A stretch of DNA of 64,000 nt from Macrostomum hystrix. Lineage: Eukaryota > Platyhelminthes > Macrostomidae. Each line of letters starts with the position of its first letter. Positions within the stretch are counted from its first letter, which is position 1. Position numbers and translations under genes: made by a program. Shown here piece by piece: positions 25,126 to 35,900 of the stretch. Under the pieces are notes generated by a model. That model did not search any database, was not told the DNA's origin, and saw only the letters and a list, made by a program, of their open reading frames with translations. The stretch covers positions 2,372,501 to 2,436,500 of the forward strand of contig CATNEN010000010.1 in NCBI GenBank assembly GCA_950097015.1. Direction: 5' to 3'.

Positions 25126-25382
25126 TAGGCTTTTCGTACTGTCGGTGCCGATTCCAGAACCAGAACCATTTTGTCAATTATAACTTTTCAGCACCTAGAT
25201 GAGAAATAGTCGAGAGATATTCAGAAACTTTTGAGAAAGATTGACTATAATAATAAAAGTGGCTAAAAATCGTATAAAATCGAATCTTCTTGCTTTATCG
25301 TGTTATTAACAGTCATTAGTTATAACGCTATTTTTCTTGTATAATTCTGGTTCTGGAATCGCTTCGTGAAAAGCCTCATGAA
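25126..25382. repeat. Imperfect inverted repeat 3' of the recombinase gene
   Basis: aggcttttcg...gattccagaaccagaa (25128-25165) recurs inverted at about 25345-25378 (ttctggttctggaatcg...aaaagcct). A related piece, ggaaccattttgacgattcc, is at 25771. Confidence 0.65.
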
Positions 25383-25839
25383 TGCTAGTGAATTTTTCTT
25401 AGAAGCCTTAGACAATTTTAGGTTCATTAACGTTGACTTATTGCTTTACACAGTCAGCGCTTAGGATTTTAGCTAATAGCTCGTATAATATCAAATATTT
25501 TATGCAACTTTGCTAGAAAAGTTTAGACGTTTAAAAAAATGTGTTAAACTCGCAAAAACAGAACTTTTCGAACATAGAAAATTACGAGTATCTTGGTGAT
25601 TGCAATCACGATCAATGGCACATGACAAAAAACGACACTACTTTTTTCTCCATTTTGAGCTTCTAATTTGGTAGTTAAATGATTAGCATGATTTTATGGA
25701 TACAGCATGAGTGAAATTATGCTTGCTTTAGTTTGGAGTTTCTAATATTCCCTTTACTGTGCAAATAAGTACAGGAACCATTTTGACGATTCCAGAAGTG
25801 AAAAAATGTACTACAGGTTGAGTTATTGTTAAAAACAGA

Positions 25840-28800
25840 CTACGACTTAGCTATATTTAGTCGATTCACTTTGCTTAACATCAGGCTTTGTCGTGCTGAG
25901 TTCATTCCCGCCAACAGAACAGGATCATTACTGCAGTCAGCAGAGGCGTCAGTCGGACTAAACGGTTTCACGTTTTTGTAAGTTATCCACTCTCGAGTAG
26001 GTGGTTCCTCGAAAAACTGAACATGCAGAAAATGATTGCCACTGGAAGCAATGCGAGAAAAAGCGTTACTTTTTTGCTCGCGGCAAACTAGTGCTGGCCA
26101 CCAAGGAAAACTTTTTAGTTTTGCCAAGACGACGTCACCCTCTGCAAACGTTCGCGGTTGTTCCTGCTCCTGCACTAGCGTTGACTGATCATTTGGATGA
26201 ATTAGTGATGATACTATTCTTGAAATGGCTTGCGCCTTTGAACGTCTTCCATGATTAATAGTTTTGAAGGTCTTCGGATCCTGCGACTTGGCTCGATTCT
26301 TGCGGACTTTAGTACTGATCTGGCGGCTTAGGTGAACTCGCTTAGATGCACCTTTGCTAGCTGCAGTTTTACTTTTCTTCATATCAGCATTCTGTGCCTC
26401 ACTGACAAACTCAGGAGTCCTCACTTCGACTTCAGACTCTAGAGCCACCTGGCTCACTTCTTTGCATGGCTCTGAAAGAGCGATATCGAAAAGCTCTTTT
26501 GCAACTTTTTCACCTTCTTTGGCTAGACTAGACGTAGTAGCCATGTAGCTTTGCACTGCTACTTGCTTTGTATGATTCATTCGCTTGTGCAGTACACTTT
26601 GCTTTTCTTCGTTTAGGTGCTCTCGACCTTTTGTGGTGAAAAAGTGTCGAAAAAATTTGACGTCGAACTGCTTCAGATCGTTCAAGATCGGGTAAGTGCG
26701 GCGTAGACTACGCAGGAAAGTCGAAAAGGAGTGGCCCGCGACTTGACGACCGTAATCGAAGAAAAAATCTGAGAGAACAGCGCCACAATTCAGCCTGAAC
26801 TCACCATAGGCCAGCAAGCTTTCCTTAACTTCAGAAACAGATACGAAAATAGCACCTTGTGTCGAGGTTTTATGGTCCACAACCTCAAACATGGCATCGG
26901 GATCGTTCTCCAAATCCCTCTTCCACTCGAAAAATTGCTCCATCTTTGCGTTCGACACAGCGTCCGCGCGATGAAAGTTTGCTTTGCCGAAAATGAAGTG
27001 AAGGCCAAGGAACAAAAGATGCTGTTGAGATCCAACAGACGTCGATTCGGCGGCTTTTCGAAAGAACTCAAGGACGTTTAAGCAAACATTTAGTTCGTTC
27101 ACAGAAAGAAGGCTCTTGTCTAATTTGCGCCTGCGCTTTGCTTCGGCGATTTTTTTGTCGCGGACTCTGGACTTTCCGTAACTATGACATGTGCATAGAA
27201 ATGATTCTAAGTCACTTGACAATCCGTTGCTGGAAACAAGCCTTGAGAATGAGCTCTTTAGATATTGGCCAAAGCGCTTTAATCCTTCAACGTAGGACTT
27301 CGTGCCGTCGGAGAATGAATTGGATTTGCCAGTTAGGAAGACGGTTATTTGAGAGCGATGCTTCTCTCTAATAATCTCTAGTGGTCGAACAACTCCAAGA
27401 ACCGACATAATTTTATCGAGAGACCTTCGTGACTGCTTAGCAGTTGACTCGGCAAATTTCCCACCACTAAACAACCTTAGATGATTGTAGAAACTTTCCG
27501 AAGTTGGCTCAGAACTCCATTCTTCTTCAGCTGCAGCAGATGAACTAGCGTGCGCAGATTTCGCCATCCAGCTACTTGAAACATATGACGAGACGATTTT
27601 CTCCTTCACTCCAGCAATGCACTCTTTTGCTTCTTCGGAGCTCATTTTGTGCCAGTTTTTCAGGTGGCTTGAAATGTTAGTCACAGGGATTTCACAGCGT
27701 GGACAAACACCAACTGCATTTGAAGATGTGGCTATCAGATGTTCTTCTTTATCTTCATCTGTCGATTCAGTTGAGTTTTCGACATCAAGCGACTTCTGCA
27801 GTTCACAGTCCCTCGGCATCTGTGTAGTAGAACTCTGTGCATCTTCGGCAGCAAGAAACTGGATAGTAAATCTCTTACTTTTTTCAATGAGACTCTTGCG
27901 GCCCTCAGATCTGAGCTCGTCGGCATGAAATAGCTTGTAGTGTTCTAGAAATCTGGATTTTTTTATTAAATGACACTTGTCTAAGTGGCACCTGTAATCC
28001 TTGCCTTGTCGCTTTGTTGATTTGTCGGTATTCCTCTTAACTTTATGCAGCTTACCAAATCGCTTTTCGTTGAATGAAATTAACTCCTCTCTAAGGTCAT
28101 CAAAGGAAGCATATTCCAACATCTGAGCTTCATGCTTCCTAAAAAAATGTTGCCTAATTCTTGATGCCTTAATAATGTGCGTTGGATCGACATGACATAC
28201 ATAGTCAACGCCTTGACGCGGCTTCAATATAGTCCTTTTGGAACTGGCAATGTTTCCGATCGATCGAAGAGACTTGTCCATTTTCACACAGCGATTATCA
28301 TCGATTGTGAAGCAGATAAGGTCACCTTTACCTTCCAACAAAGCAGGCTGCAGACGGAAAATACTCGATGATAGAGACTGTGATGCCTCATCAGCGTCGA
28401 GGTCACAGTCGGTTTCATTGTAGAGCCGGACTTTTGAATTACTATTTGCACCTACTTTCCTCTTACTGACTTGGCTTGTCACTTGTACCTGATCAGACGC
28501 GGCAGTAAGCGACGCCTTCAGGTCGATGACTTGGACTCCATCTTGCACCTGATCAGACGCGGCAGTAAGCGACGCCTTCAGGTCGATGACTTGGACTCCA
28601 TCTTGCACCTGATCAGACGCGACAGTAAGCGACGCCTTCGGGTTGATGACTTGGACTCCATCTTGCACCTGATCAGACGCGGCAATCAGTGGCGCCTTCG
28701 GGTCGATGACTTGGACTCCATCTTGCACCTGATCAGACGCGACAATCAGTGGCGCCTTCGGGTCGATGACTTGGACTCCATCTTGCACCTGATCAGACGC

Positions 28801-29235
28801 GGCAGTAAGCGACGCCTTCGGGTCGATGACTTGGACTCCATCTTGCACCTGATCAGACGCGGCAATCAGTGGCGCCTTCGGGTCGATGACTTGGACTCCA
28901 TCTTGCACCTGATCAGACGCGGCAATCAGTGGCGCCTTCGGGTCGATGACTTGGACTCCATCTTGCACCTGATCAGACGCGGCAATCAGTGGCGCCTTCG
29001 GGTCGATGACTTGGACTCCATCTTGCACCTGATCAGACGCGGCAATCAGTGGCGCCTTCGGGTCGATGACTTGGACTCCATCTTGCATTTGTTTAGACTG
29101 TGGATCATCAAATAGAAGATTTTGCATCTCTAGCATTGAAATTGGTGCATCGTTTAGGAGATGTTGAAGCAGGCTTGTGGATGCATCTGGAGGCTTGCGT
29201 GCTGGCCGATTAGGTGACCAATGATTGGATTCCAT
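25840..29235 (-). CDS. Zinc-finger / tyrosine recombinase / PWWP protein (Crypton-like)
   Basis: Intronless, 1131 residues from the ATG at 29235. Upstream in-frame codons have no ATG, and gctcttcag ends 2 nt before it. In order: ten 20-residue repeats (about 49-249, DGVQVIDPKAPLIAASDQ type); C2H2/C2HC-like motifs near 350, 415 and 510-532 (CPRCEIP...HLKNWH); a SAM-like core-binding region (580-640); and a tyrosine-recombinase catalytic domain with Arg (HRADAVSN, about 755), Lys (VDHKTSTQG, about 789), KFFRH (Arg about 863), His (RMNHTK, about 888) and Tyr (QSYM, about 897). His and Tyr are nine residues apart, as in phage integrases. A basic linker and a C-terminal PWWP domain (VVLAKLKSFPWWPALV, 1031-1090) follow. 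Known: such recombinases drive Crypton elements; PWWP domains bind methylated histone tails and DNA. Inferred: a transposon recombinase with chromatin targeting, or a domesticated host gene. Confidence 0.85.
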   Translation of the reverse strand: MESNHWSPNRPARKPPDASTSLLQHLLNDAPISMLEMQNLLFDDPQSKQMQDGVQVIDPKAPLIAASDQVQDGVQVIDPKAPLIAASDQVQDGVQVIDPKAPLIAASDQVQDGVQVIDPKAPLIAASDQVQDGVQVIDPKASLTAASDQVQDGVQVIDPKAPLIVASDQVQDGVQVIDPKAPLIAASDQVQDGVQVINPKASLTVASDQVQDGVQVIDLKASLTAASDQVQDGVQVIDLKASLTAASDQVQVTSQVSKRKVGANSNSKVRLYNETDCDLDADEASQSLSSSIFRLQPALLEGKGDLICFTIDDNRCVKMDKSLRSIGNIASSKRTILKPRQGVDYVCHVDPTHIIKASRIRQHFFRKHEAQMLEYASFDDLREELISFNEKRFGKLHKVKRNTDKSTKRQGKDYRCHLDKCHLIKKSRFLEHYKLFHADELRSEGRKSLIEKSKRFTIQFLAAEDAQSSTTQMPRDCELQKSLDVENSTESTDEDKEEHLIATSSNAVGVCPRCEIPVTNISSHLKNWHKMSSEEAKECIAGVKEKIVSSYVSSSWMAKSAHASSSAAAEEEWSSEPTSESFYNHLRLFSGGKFAESTAKQSRRSLDKIMSVLGVVRPLEIIREKHRSQITVFLTGKSNSFSDGTKSYVEGLKRFGQYLKSSFSRLVSSNGLSSDLESFLCTCHSYGKSRVRDKKIAEAKRRRKLDKSLLSVNELNVCLNVLEFFRKAAESTSVGSQQHLLFLGLHFIFGKANFHRADAVSNAKMEQFFEWKRDLENDPDAMFEVVDHKTSTQGAIFVSVSEVKESLLAYGEFRLNCGAVLSDFFFDYGRQVAGHSFSTFLRSLRRTYPILNDLKQFDVKFFRHFFTTKGREHLNEEKQSVLHKRMNHTKQVAVQSYMATTSSLAKEGEKVAKELFDIALSEPCKEVSQVALESEVEVRTPEFVSEAQNADMKKSKTAASKGASKRVHLSRQISTKVRKNRAKSQDPKTFKTINHGRRSKAQAISRIVSSLIHPNDQSTLVQEQEQPRTFAEGDVVLAKLKSFPWWPALVCREQKSNAFSRIASSGNHFLHVQFFEEPPTREWITYKNVKPFSPTDASADCSNDPVLLAGMNSARQSLMLSKVNRLNIAKS
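28491..29095. repeat. 60-bp coding minisatellite, 10 copies
   Basis: Tandem units encoding the 20-residue repeats at the N-terminus of the recombinase-PWWP protein. Two main unit types alternate (gcagtaagcgacgcc and gcaatcagtggcgcc, + strand), implying unit exchange. Confidence 0.97.
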
Positions 29236-29245
29236 CGCTGAAGAG
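29224..29245 (-). promoter_or_regulatory. Acceptor-like site at the recombinase start codon
   Basis: Minus strand: a pyrimidine-rich run (cggttttcatttcgctcttc) followed by AG, 2 nt before the ATG at 29235. It fits a trans-splice acceptor or the 3' end of a 5' UTR intron. Confidence 0.5.
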
Positions 29246-29377
29246 CGAAATGAAAACCGAATTAGACTGAATTTAGTTGCTTCTTCAGACTGCTGTTCAC
29301 ACACATGTGGTAATTGTACGATGTGAAAATCTCAGATTTTCGGGTTGAGACATTGAGTTGCTAATTTAAGTTGAGTT

Positions 29378-30131
29378 GCAGTCTCACAGAACACACAGAG
29401 GTCATATTTTCTAAAATGTGCAACCGTCACTTTTGCAGTCTCACAGAACACACAGAGGTCATATTTTCTAAAATGTGCAACCGTCACTTTTGCAGTCTCA
29501 TAGAACACACAGAGGTCATATTTTCTAAAATGTACTACCGTCACTTTTGCAGTCTCACAGAACACACAGAGGTCATATTTTCTAAAATGTGCAACCGTCA
29601 CTTTTGCAGTCTCACAGAACACACAGAGGTCATATTTTCTAAAATGTGCAACCGTCACTTTTGCAGTCTCACAGAACACACAGAGGTCATATTTTCTAAA
29701 ATGTGCAACTGTCACTTTTGCAGTCTCATAGAACACACAGAGGTCATATTTTCTAAAATGTGCAACCGTCACTTTTGCAGTCTCATAGAACACACAGAGG
29801 TCATATTTTCTAAAATGTGCAACCGTCACTTTTGCAGTCTCACAAAACACACAGAGGTCATATTTTCTAAAATGTGCAACCGTCACTTTTGCAGTCTCAC
29901 AGAACACACAGAGGTCATATTTTCTAAAATGTGCAACCGTCACTTTTGCAGTCTCATAGAACACACAGAGGTCATATTTTCTAAAATGTGCAACCGTCAC
30001 TTTTGCAGTCTCATAGAACACACAGAGGTCATATTTTCTAAAATGTGCAACCGTCACTTTTGCAGTCTCATAGAACACACAGAGGTCATATTTTCTAAAA
30101 TGTGCAACCGTCACTTTTGCAGTCTCACAGA
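29378..30131. repeat. 57-bp tandem array, 13 copies
   Basis: Near-identical units containing cagtctcacagaacacacag and gtgcaaccgtcacttttgca. It starts about 140 bp upstream of the recombinase start codon, so it occupies its promoter region. Units contain CGTCA on the + strand, opposite to the 65-bp array on the other side of the gene. Open frames on both strands reflect the period (19 codons), not genes. Confidence 0.97.
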
Positions 30132-31570
30132 ACAAATTTCTAGGTCTCTAATTGTCTCAAAAATCTTTTTGAAAGATACCAATGGCTCTCTTATAGACCA
30201 TTTCAGTATTCAATTAGGCAATATTATCCTGGAATGTTTATGTTACTAGGTAATACTATCCAAGACATAGCTTTATAATATTTTCATTTGTACTAATGTT
30301 AAGAATTCTAAAGTTAGCTAATATCCATATTGCCAATACAAAGCATATTTATGGTCAAAAGTCTGACAATACAGGAAGTGCTTTAAAATAATATGCATTC
30401 AATGTTTAAAAAATTGCTACCAAGCTATCAATACTAGGATTCAAGTCAAGATATTGCTTATTTACCTGTCTTCAATTTATATAATATAAACACTATCACT
30501 ATCTAGATAGCAAGATAACTAGCATAGAGGTCTTAAGTTGGATTATACTATCCACAAAGGAATGACTAGCTTTAGAGTTGGTCAATGTCATATAAACCAT
30601 ACCAAAAACATATAGACTTATTGCAAAGCAATGTTTTGGCAAATACATGGCATATTAGAAAGAAAGTCATACCTATAAAAATACCTCTTAATGTGAAGTT
30701 CTAGCAGAATGCTTTTGGTAACTTATTTTTCTGGGTACCAACTATTACCATGCTTAACACTCATAAGATATATAATCAATGCAATGATTAAACCATAAAA
30801 AAATTTGGCTGCCAACATAGCCAACACCAGCTATACTATAAATAGAAAAAACTTAATAAAGTGTTAGAATTAGAACTTATCAAGTTTTTATATATATAAT
30901 TTCATACTTTATTAACCAAAATGTCCTTAGTAAATGATCTACCTAACATACTCTGTTTCAAATGCCTTTATAATTTACATACTTAAACTTTACTAGATTG
31001 CTATTGACTTATTGAACTTTAAACCAAAATTATTCGCATTGAGCCTATATAATCTCAATAACCCATATTATCTATAATGTACTTATTGAAGGTCTTATCA
31101 TATATAGAAAAGTTTATCCTAGAAAAAAAGTTACAAAATTGCTATTAGGACCGTCAAAAGCCTATCTAGCAACAGAATGCTGACTATAGAAAGTTAGGAT
31201 ATAGATTTTAGATGCATGCACCCTGCAGTTCAAGCCCACATTATTATTTAAACAACTTTAGCTATTATTAGGCCAAAGGAAAAAGTTCCACACAGAGAAG
31301 AAAGGAAAGGAAAAGTAATTAAAATTGGTCGTCGAAGCCAATGTGTGAGGACCATCTCTCATGTGTAAGGACCAAGTTAGTAGCACTAGGTTTTAGCAAC
31401 GTCTAGCAATCTCTATCGACCTAGAAGCGTGCTGTAGTTTGAAAAAAACTACTTAATATTTGCAATATGTTCTTATACAATTAGTTAAGTAATATAAAAC
31501 AAAAAATGTAATTACTAAAACTAAATTAAGCAAAAGCCATTAAAATTAAAATCAGGAAACACTCTTCTTT
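30132..31570. other. AT-rich gene-free stretch
   Basis: No coding pattern, RNA gene or tandem array seen. Confidence 0.5.
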
Positions 31571-32074
31571 GTTTAACCGTAAATAAAATGTTAAAGCCGT
31601 CAGCGTGTGTCATTTTGTCAGATTTTGTTCTGCTTGTGTCATGGGTCAATATTTTCTGTCCACGTCATATTTTTTTGCTCTAATAGACCGCTTCTTTATC
31701 ATCCTATGGCTTTCTTACTGCAGCACATGATAGAAGGCATGGAAAGGCTCGTGGTTCACGTGGTTTTAAGTAAAAATGTTGTTCGTCATTTTTTATGACT
31801 CAGAAAAAATGACGTTTTTGCTAAAATCTTACTTTATGACACATTCTGTCGTCATATTTAAGAAAAATCGTCAGAAACGTACCATTAGGGGCTCTCGTCT
31901 CAATCTATACGGGGCAAGCACTGGCTATCATCCCTGCTGGCCACACAGGCCAATTCCAGGTTTCAAGGAGAGTTTTCTGCGCCAAGCTTAACACAACTTG
32001 GTCGGCTAAAACATTTACTTACAAAGCGATTTTGAGTTGAGCAACAGGAAACAGGGCTGTCCAAAATAAGGGTC

Positions 32075-32398
32075 AGTTGGTTCAGCAGGATTAGCGGGAG
32101 TTGGTTCAGCAGGATTAGCGGGAGTTGGTTCAGCAGGATTAGCGGGAGTTGGTTCAGCAGGATTAACGGGAGTTGGTTCAGCAGGATTAAGGTCAGTGGG
32201 TTCAGCAGGATTAACAGGAGTTGGCTCAGCAGGATTATGGTCAGTTGGTTCAGCAGGATTAAGACAGTGGACTCAGCAGGATTAAGGCAGTGGGTGCAGC
32301 AGGATTAAGGCAGTGGTTTAAGCAGGATTAAGGCAGTGGGTGCAGCAGGATTTAGACAGTGGACTCAGCAGGATTAAGGCAGTGGGTGCAGCAGGCCC
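32075..32398. repeat. 23-24-bp minisatellite, about 14 copies
   Basis: First half: units of ggttcagcaggattagcggg plus agtt. Second half: a shorter variant gggtgcagcaggattaaggc. The two sub-blocks suggest stepwise expansion. Confidence 0.93.
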
Positions 32399-32923
32399 CA
32401 TTCTCCAGCAGTCTGATTTCTGATACACAGCAGAAGCTGAAAACAACAGAGGCAGTTAGGAAACGCAGCCCGGCAAGCGGGTTGGCGTGTTTTATCCAGG
32501 CTGCCGCAGTCAGCATATTGCACAGACAGTTCCGCAGATGGCACAGGAGAGTTCATCCCGTGGCCGCCATTCTCTGGTGCTCACAAGCCAGGCAGCAGGC
32601 GTTAGCAAATCCATAAACAAATTTATATTTTGAAAATCGATTTAAACGCAGCACTTGGGCAAAGGTAAATCAGAGCAAGGGGACGCACTCGGGAAAGGCA
32701 ATACAAATAGCCAAGGGAGAATTTTCCAGCGGAGGACGGCAGATCCAACCGGTAAAGTTTTTTCATTGTGTCAATTCAACTTCAAGTCGCTGCAGCGGAT
32801 ACAAAAATGATGAGTGAATGAGGGGATATGAGCTCTGCCGAGCTGGAGCAGGGGGCAACGCTAATTCAACAGGGAGAACACAGATCAAGTTCTGGCCGAT
32901 GCCGAGCTCGCAAAGGCGATGCC
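32399..32923. other. 3' flank of the Y-box gene
   Basis: Mixed composition, no gene recognised. The 3' UTR of the Y-box message lies at the right side. Confidence 0.45.
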
Positions 32924-35900
32924 TTACGCCTCCGACTCGCCCTGTGCCGGCGCCTCCTGCGGGTTGAGGCAGACAGGCCAATATTGTAAAACATACATGC
33001 ACGTTACTTGCTACTGATAAGTAGAGGAGGGCGCTTAGGCTCGTGTTGAACCTGGTTCTTATACTCTTATAGCCATAGCCAAAATAGCCAAAAACATTTT
33101 AAATGTTCCTTACCTCTCCGGACTGGTTGCGTCCTCCAATATAGTTTCCGCGTCTCCTGCGCCCTCCGCCTCTGCGCCACTGGCCGCCGCGGCTGCGGTA
33201 GCCGCCTCGCTCATGAAACTCGGGCTCCGGTTGCTGCATACGGGGATGAAAAACGGCCCCGCCACCACCGCGGCTGGGTCCGGCGGCAACTGGCGTCATG
33301 TTGTAGGGCCGACGGCGAGGCGGCGAAATACCACCGCGAACTGGTGGCGGAGGCGGCTGGTCCGGCAGGCTCGGCTGCAACAAAGCCAACAAGCGATTGT
33401 GAATGGCGGTTGAATACAGTGCGTGGGACTGTGGGAATAGAGTGGATGATACTGGGGATCTGGGCATAGAGTGGACGAGACTGGGATCTGGAAATATAGA
33501 GTGGATGAGACTGGGGATCTGGGAATAGAGTGGATGATACTGGGGATCTGGGAATAGAGTGGATGATACTGGGGATCTGGGTATAGAGTGGATGAGACTG
33601 GGGATCTGGGTATAGAGTGGATGAGACTGGGGATCTGGGGATAGAGTGGATGAGACTGGGGATCTGGGAATCAAGTGAAAATGTACTGGCTGACAGAATA
33701 GCAATAGAAATACAAGGGCTGTGCCTAATCTTCCGCATTCCTCATATACAGTTCCTCACCGGCGGGCCGCCTGCCCCACTGTAGGGATTGCCATAGGGCC
33801 TTCTGCCACCACCGCTGCCGCCTCGTCTGTCGCCTCCTTGGAAGCGTCGACCGTTGCGGTAGCCGCCGCGTTGTCGGCCGCGCCTGTCGGAGGCATACTC
33901 GCTGCCCTGCACCGCGGAGCCGCCTGGCCCCGTGACATTCGTGGCCTCGTGACCTTTGGGCCCCTGCACAACGTCAAACTCGACGCGCTCGTTTTCGCCA
34001 ACGCTGCGCTGCCACTTGGCCGGGTTGTTCTTCACTATGGAGGACTGGTGCACGAACACGTCCTCCTTGGTGTCGTCCCGGTTGATGAAGCCGTAGCCAT
34101 TTTTCACATTGAACCACTTGACTGTGCCAGACACACTGGAGGCTGGTGGGGCAGTGATAAGCAGCAGGGAAACATGTTGTTGAGGATACTTTTATAGTGT
34201 AAAAATGGCATAGTAAAAAATACATGCAATAATTTTCTTATTTGGTCAATCTAAAACCAGCTGCAAAAGCTGCTCTTGTCAACCCAAAGTATACCTAAGT
34301 AATCTATTTGGAGGGGCCATGACACAAAATTACACCTACCAACATATTTAATCAGTGATTCTTGCTTTCTAACGATAGAAAGTCATATTAGCTTTTTAGT
34401 AGGTGTAGCTAAAGTGGACTATCTCAGTTATGGTCCTGGAGGCTTTCAGTGGCGGCGCAGGACCTCCAGCTGGGGGGGGGCGGTGGTTGGGTGGTCACCC
34501 CCCAGACACCAAAAAAAAGGTCTCAGGTGACCACCCCCATGCCCCATGGGGTGACAACACTTTTGAAAAAAGATGGTAAAGTACCAATTTTTTTTAAGTG
34601 GGTGGTCACCCCCTGAGGGTGGTGAGGGGTGGTCACCCGGGGGCAGCCTGCCCCCCCGCCCCCCCCTGCACCGCCACTGGAGGCTTTAGACAAGTGTCAA
34701 GTAGTATATCTTTGATTCAAGACTTTTTATCAGCTATGTGTATCCATTATCCTGGACCAACCTCACAGATTGTATATAGAGGAAGATATGAAGAATAGAA
34801 TAGAATATGTATATAGAATGACCATTTAGAATAGAGGAGTCTTTGGAATCTATAAGTAAAGAGGAATGACTACTAGCATGCAAAAATACTATAGAAGCCA
34901 TAAAATAATTTGTTCGAATGGTTTTCAAGGCCTTTAGTGAAAATCAAAAGTCATTTAGTGAAAAATGAAGCAATTCTAGTGATTAAATATATTAAAAAAA
35001 TTGGTCTTAAGCACAAATTAAGTAAAAATTCTTAACATTTGAAAATTCTTAATGAGGATAGTAGACAATATTAATATTAATCAGGGGAGCTATCGTGTAC
35101 TAATTGACAAGGCCTTAGTATGGTTCTTTTAATGTGGTGACCATTGACTTTAATTAATTGATTGCACTTGACCTAATTGGACCACATATGTAGCCAATTG
35201 CATAGTTGTATTGCTTTTGTAGCACATCTGAAGGCTGGATCAAAAAACCTATTAAGGGCATAGTCAGGGAGGATATCACACCTACTATTTACTATCAATT
35301 ACTCTAGTCCATAGTCACATTGTACACTGTACATTGTACACCAAAAAAAATGTAGCAAATAAAAAAATACCTTTTCCAAAAAGCTTTTGTGTCCCATATG
35401 CTTAAAGGATACTAGGGTATCAGCTTTGCTTGCTTACTTGCTGTTTGCTTTGCAACAGTAAAGTACATTTTTACTACAGACAGAAGCATTTGTGTGGCAA
35501 ATTTTGCTAAGTAAATTTATCATATTTAAATGCTCTTTTGGCATTTAAGTATACTTGATATGCTTTTTAAGTTAAAAAACTGAAAGGATTGAAGAATAGA
35601 ATATATTAAAGTTTGTATAAAGAATGAACATTTAAAATAGAATACTAAGATAAATTAGCATTTCAACTTAACTACTTTAAGGCTGACAAATGACACTACA
35701 AAATATAAATAAGCCAAACAAAAAAAAAATGTTTTAATCAAATAATTAAAATGTTCCAATTAATTTTTTTTGCTTATTGTGGCAAGGTTTTATTTCTAGT
35801 TTATGTGTATACCAAGTAATTCAGGGCAGGGTTACAATGGTTTGACCAATTTCGGGGAGTGTACATAGGCCTCTATCTTTGCATAGGATTCTTATAGTGT

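Larger units (their letters stand above)
23751..31892. mobile_element. Candidate large element enclosing the recombinase-PWWP gene
   Basis: The left end GCCCCCCGGGGTTCGTTTAT(GACGA) and the inverted right end GCCCCTAATGGTACGTTTCT(GACGA) agree at 19 of 25 ungapped positions. Both are followed inwards by clusters of TGACG/ATGAC motifs (23765-24310 and 31590-31860). Between them lie a 65-bp array, the recombinase gene and a 57-bp array. No matching target duplication was found, so the limits are tentative. The alternative is two unrelated copies of a small dispersed repeat flanking the gene. Confidence 0.4.

Noticed and set aside
29332-30249. 267- and 292-codon frames on opposite strands across the 57-bp array
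   Set aside because: The array period is 19 codons, so stop-free frames are expected. No unique protein sequence is present.
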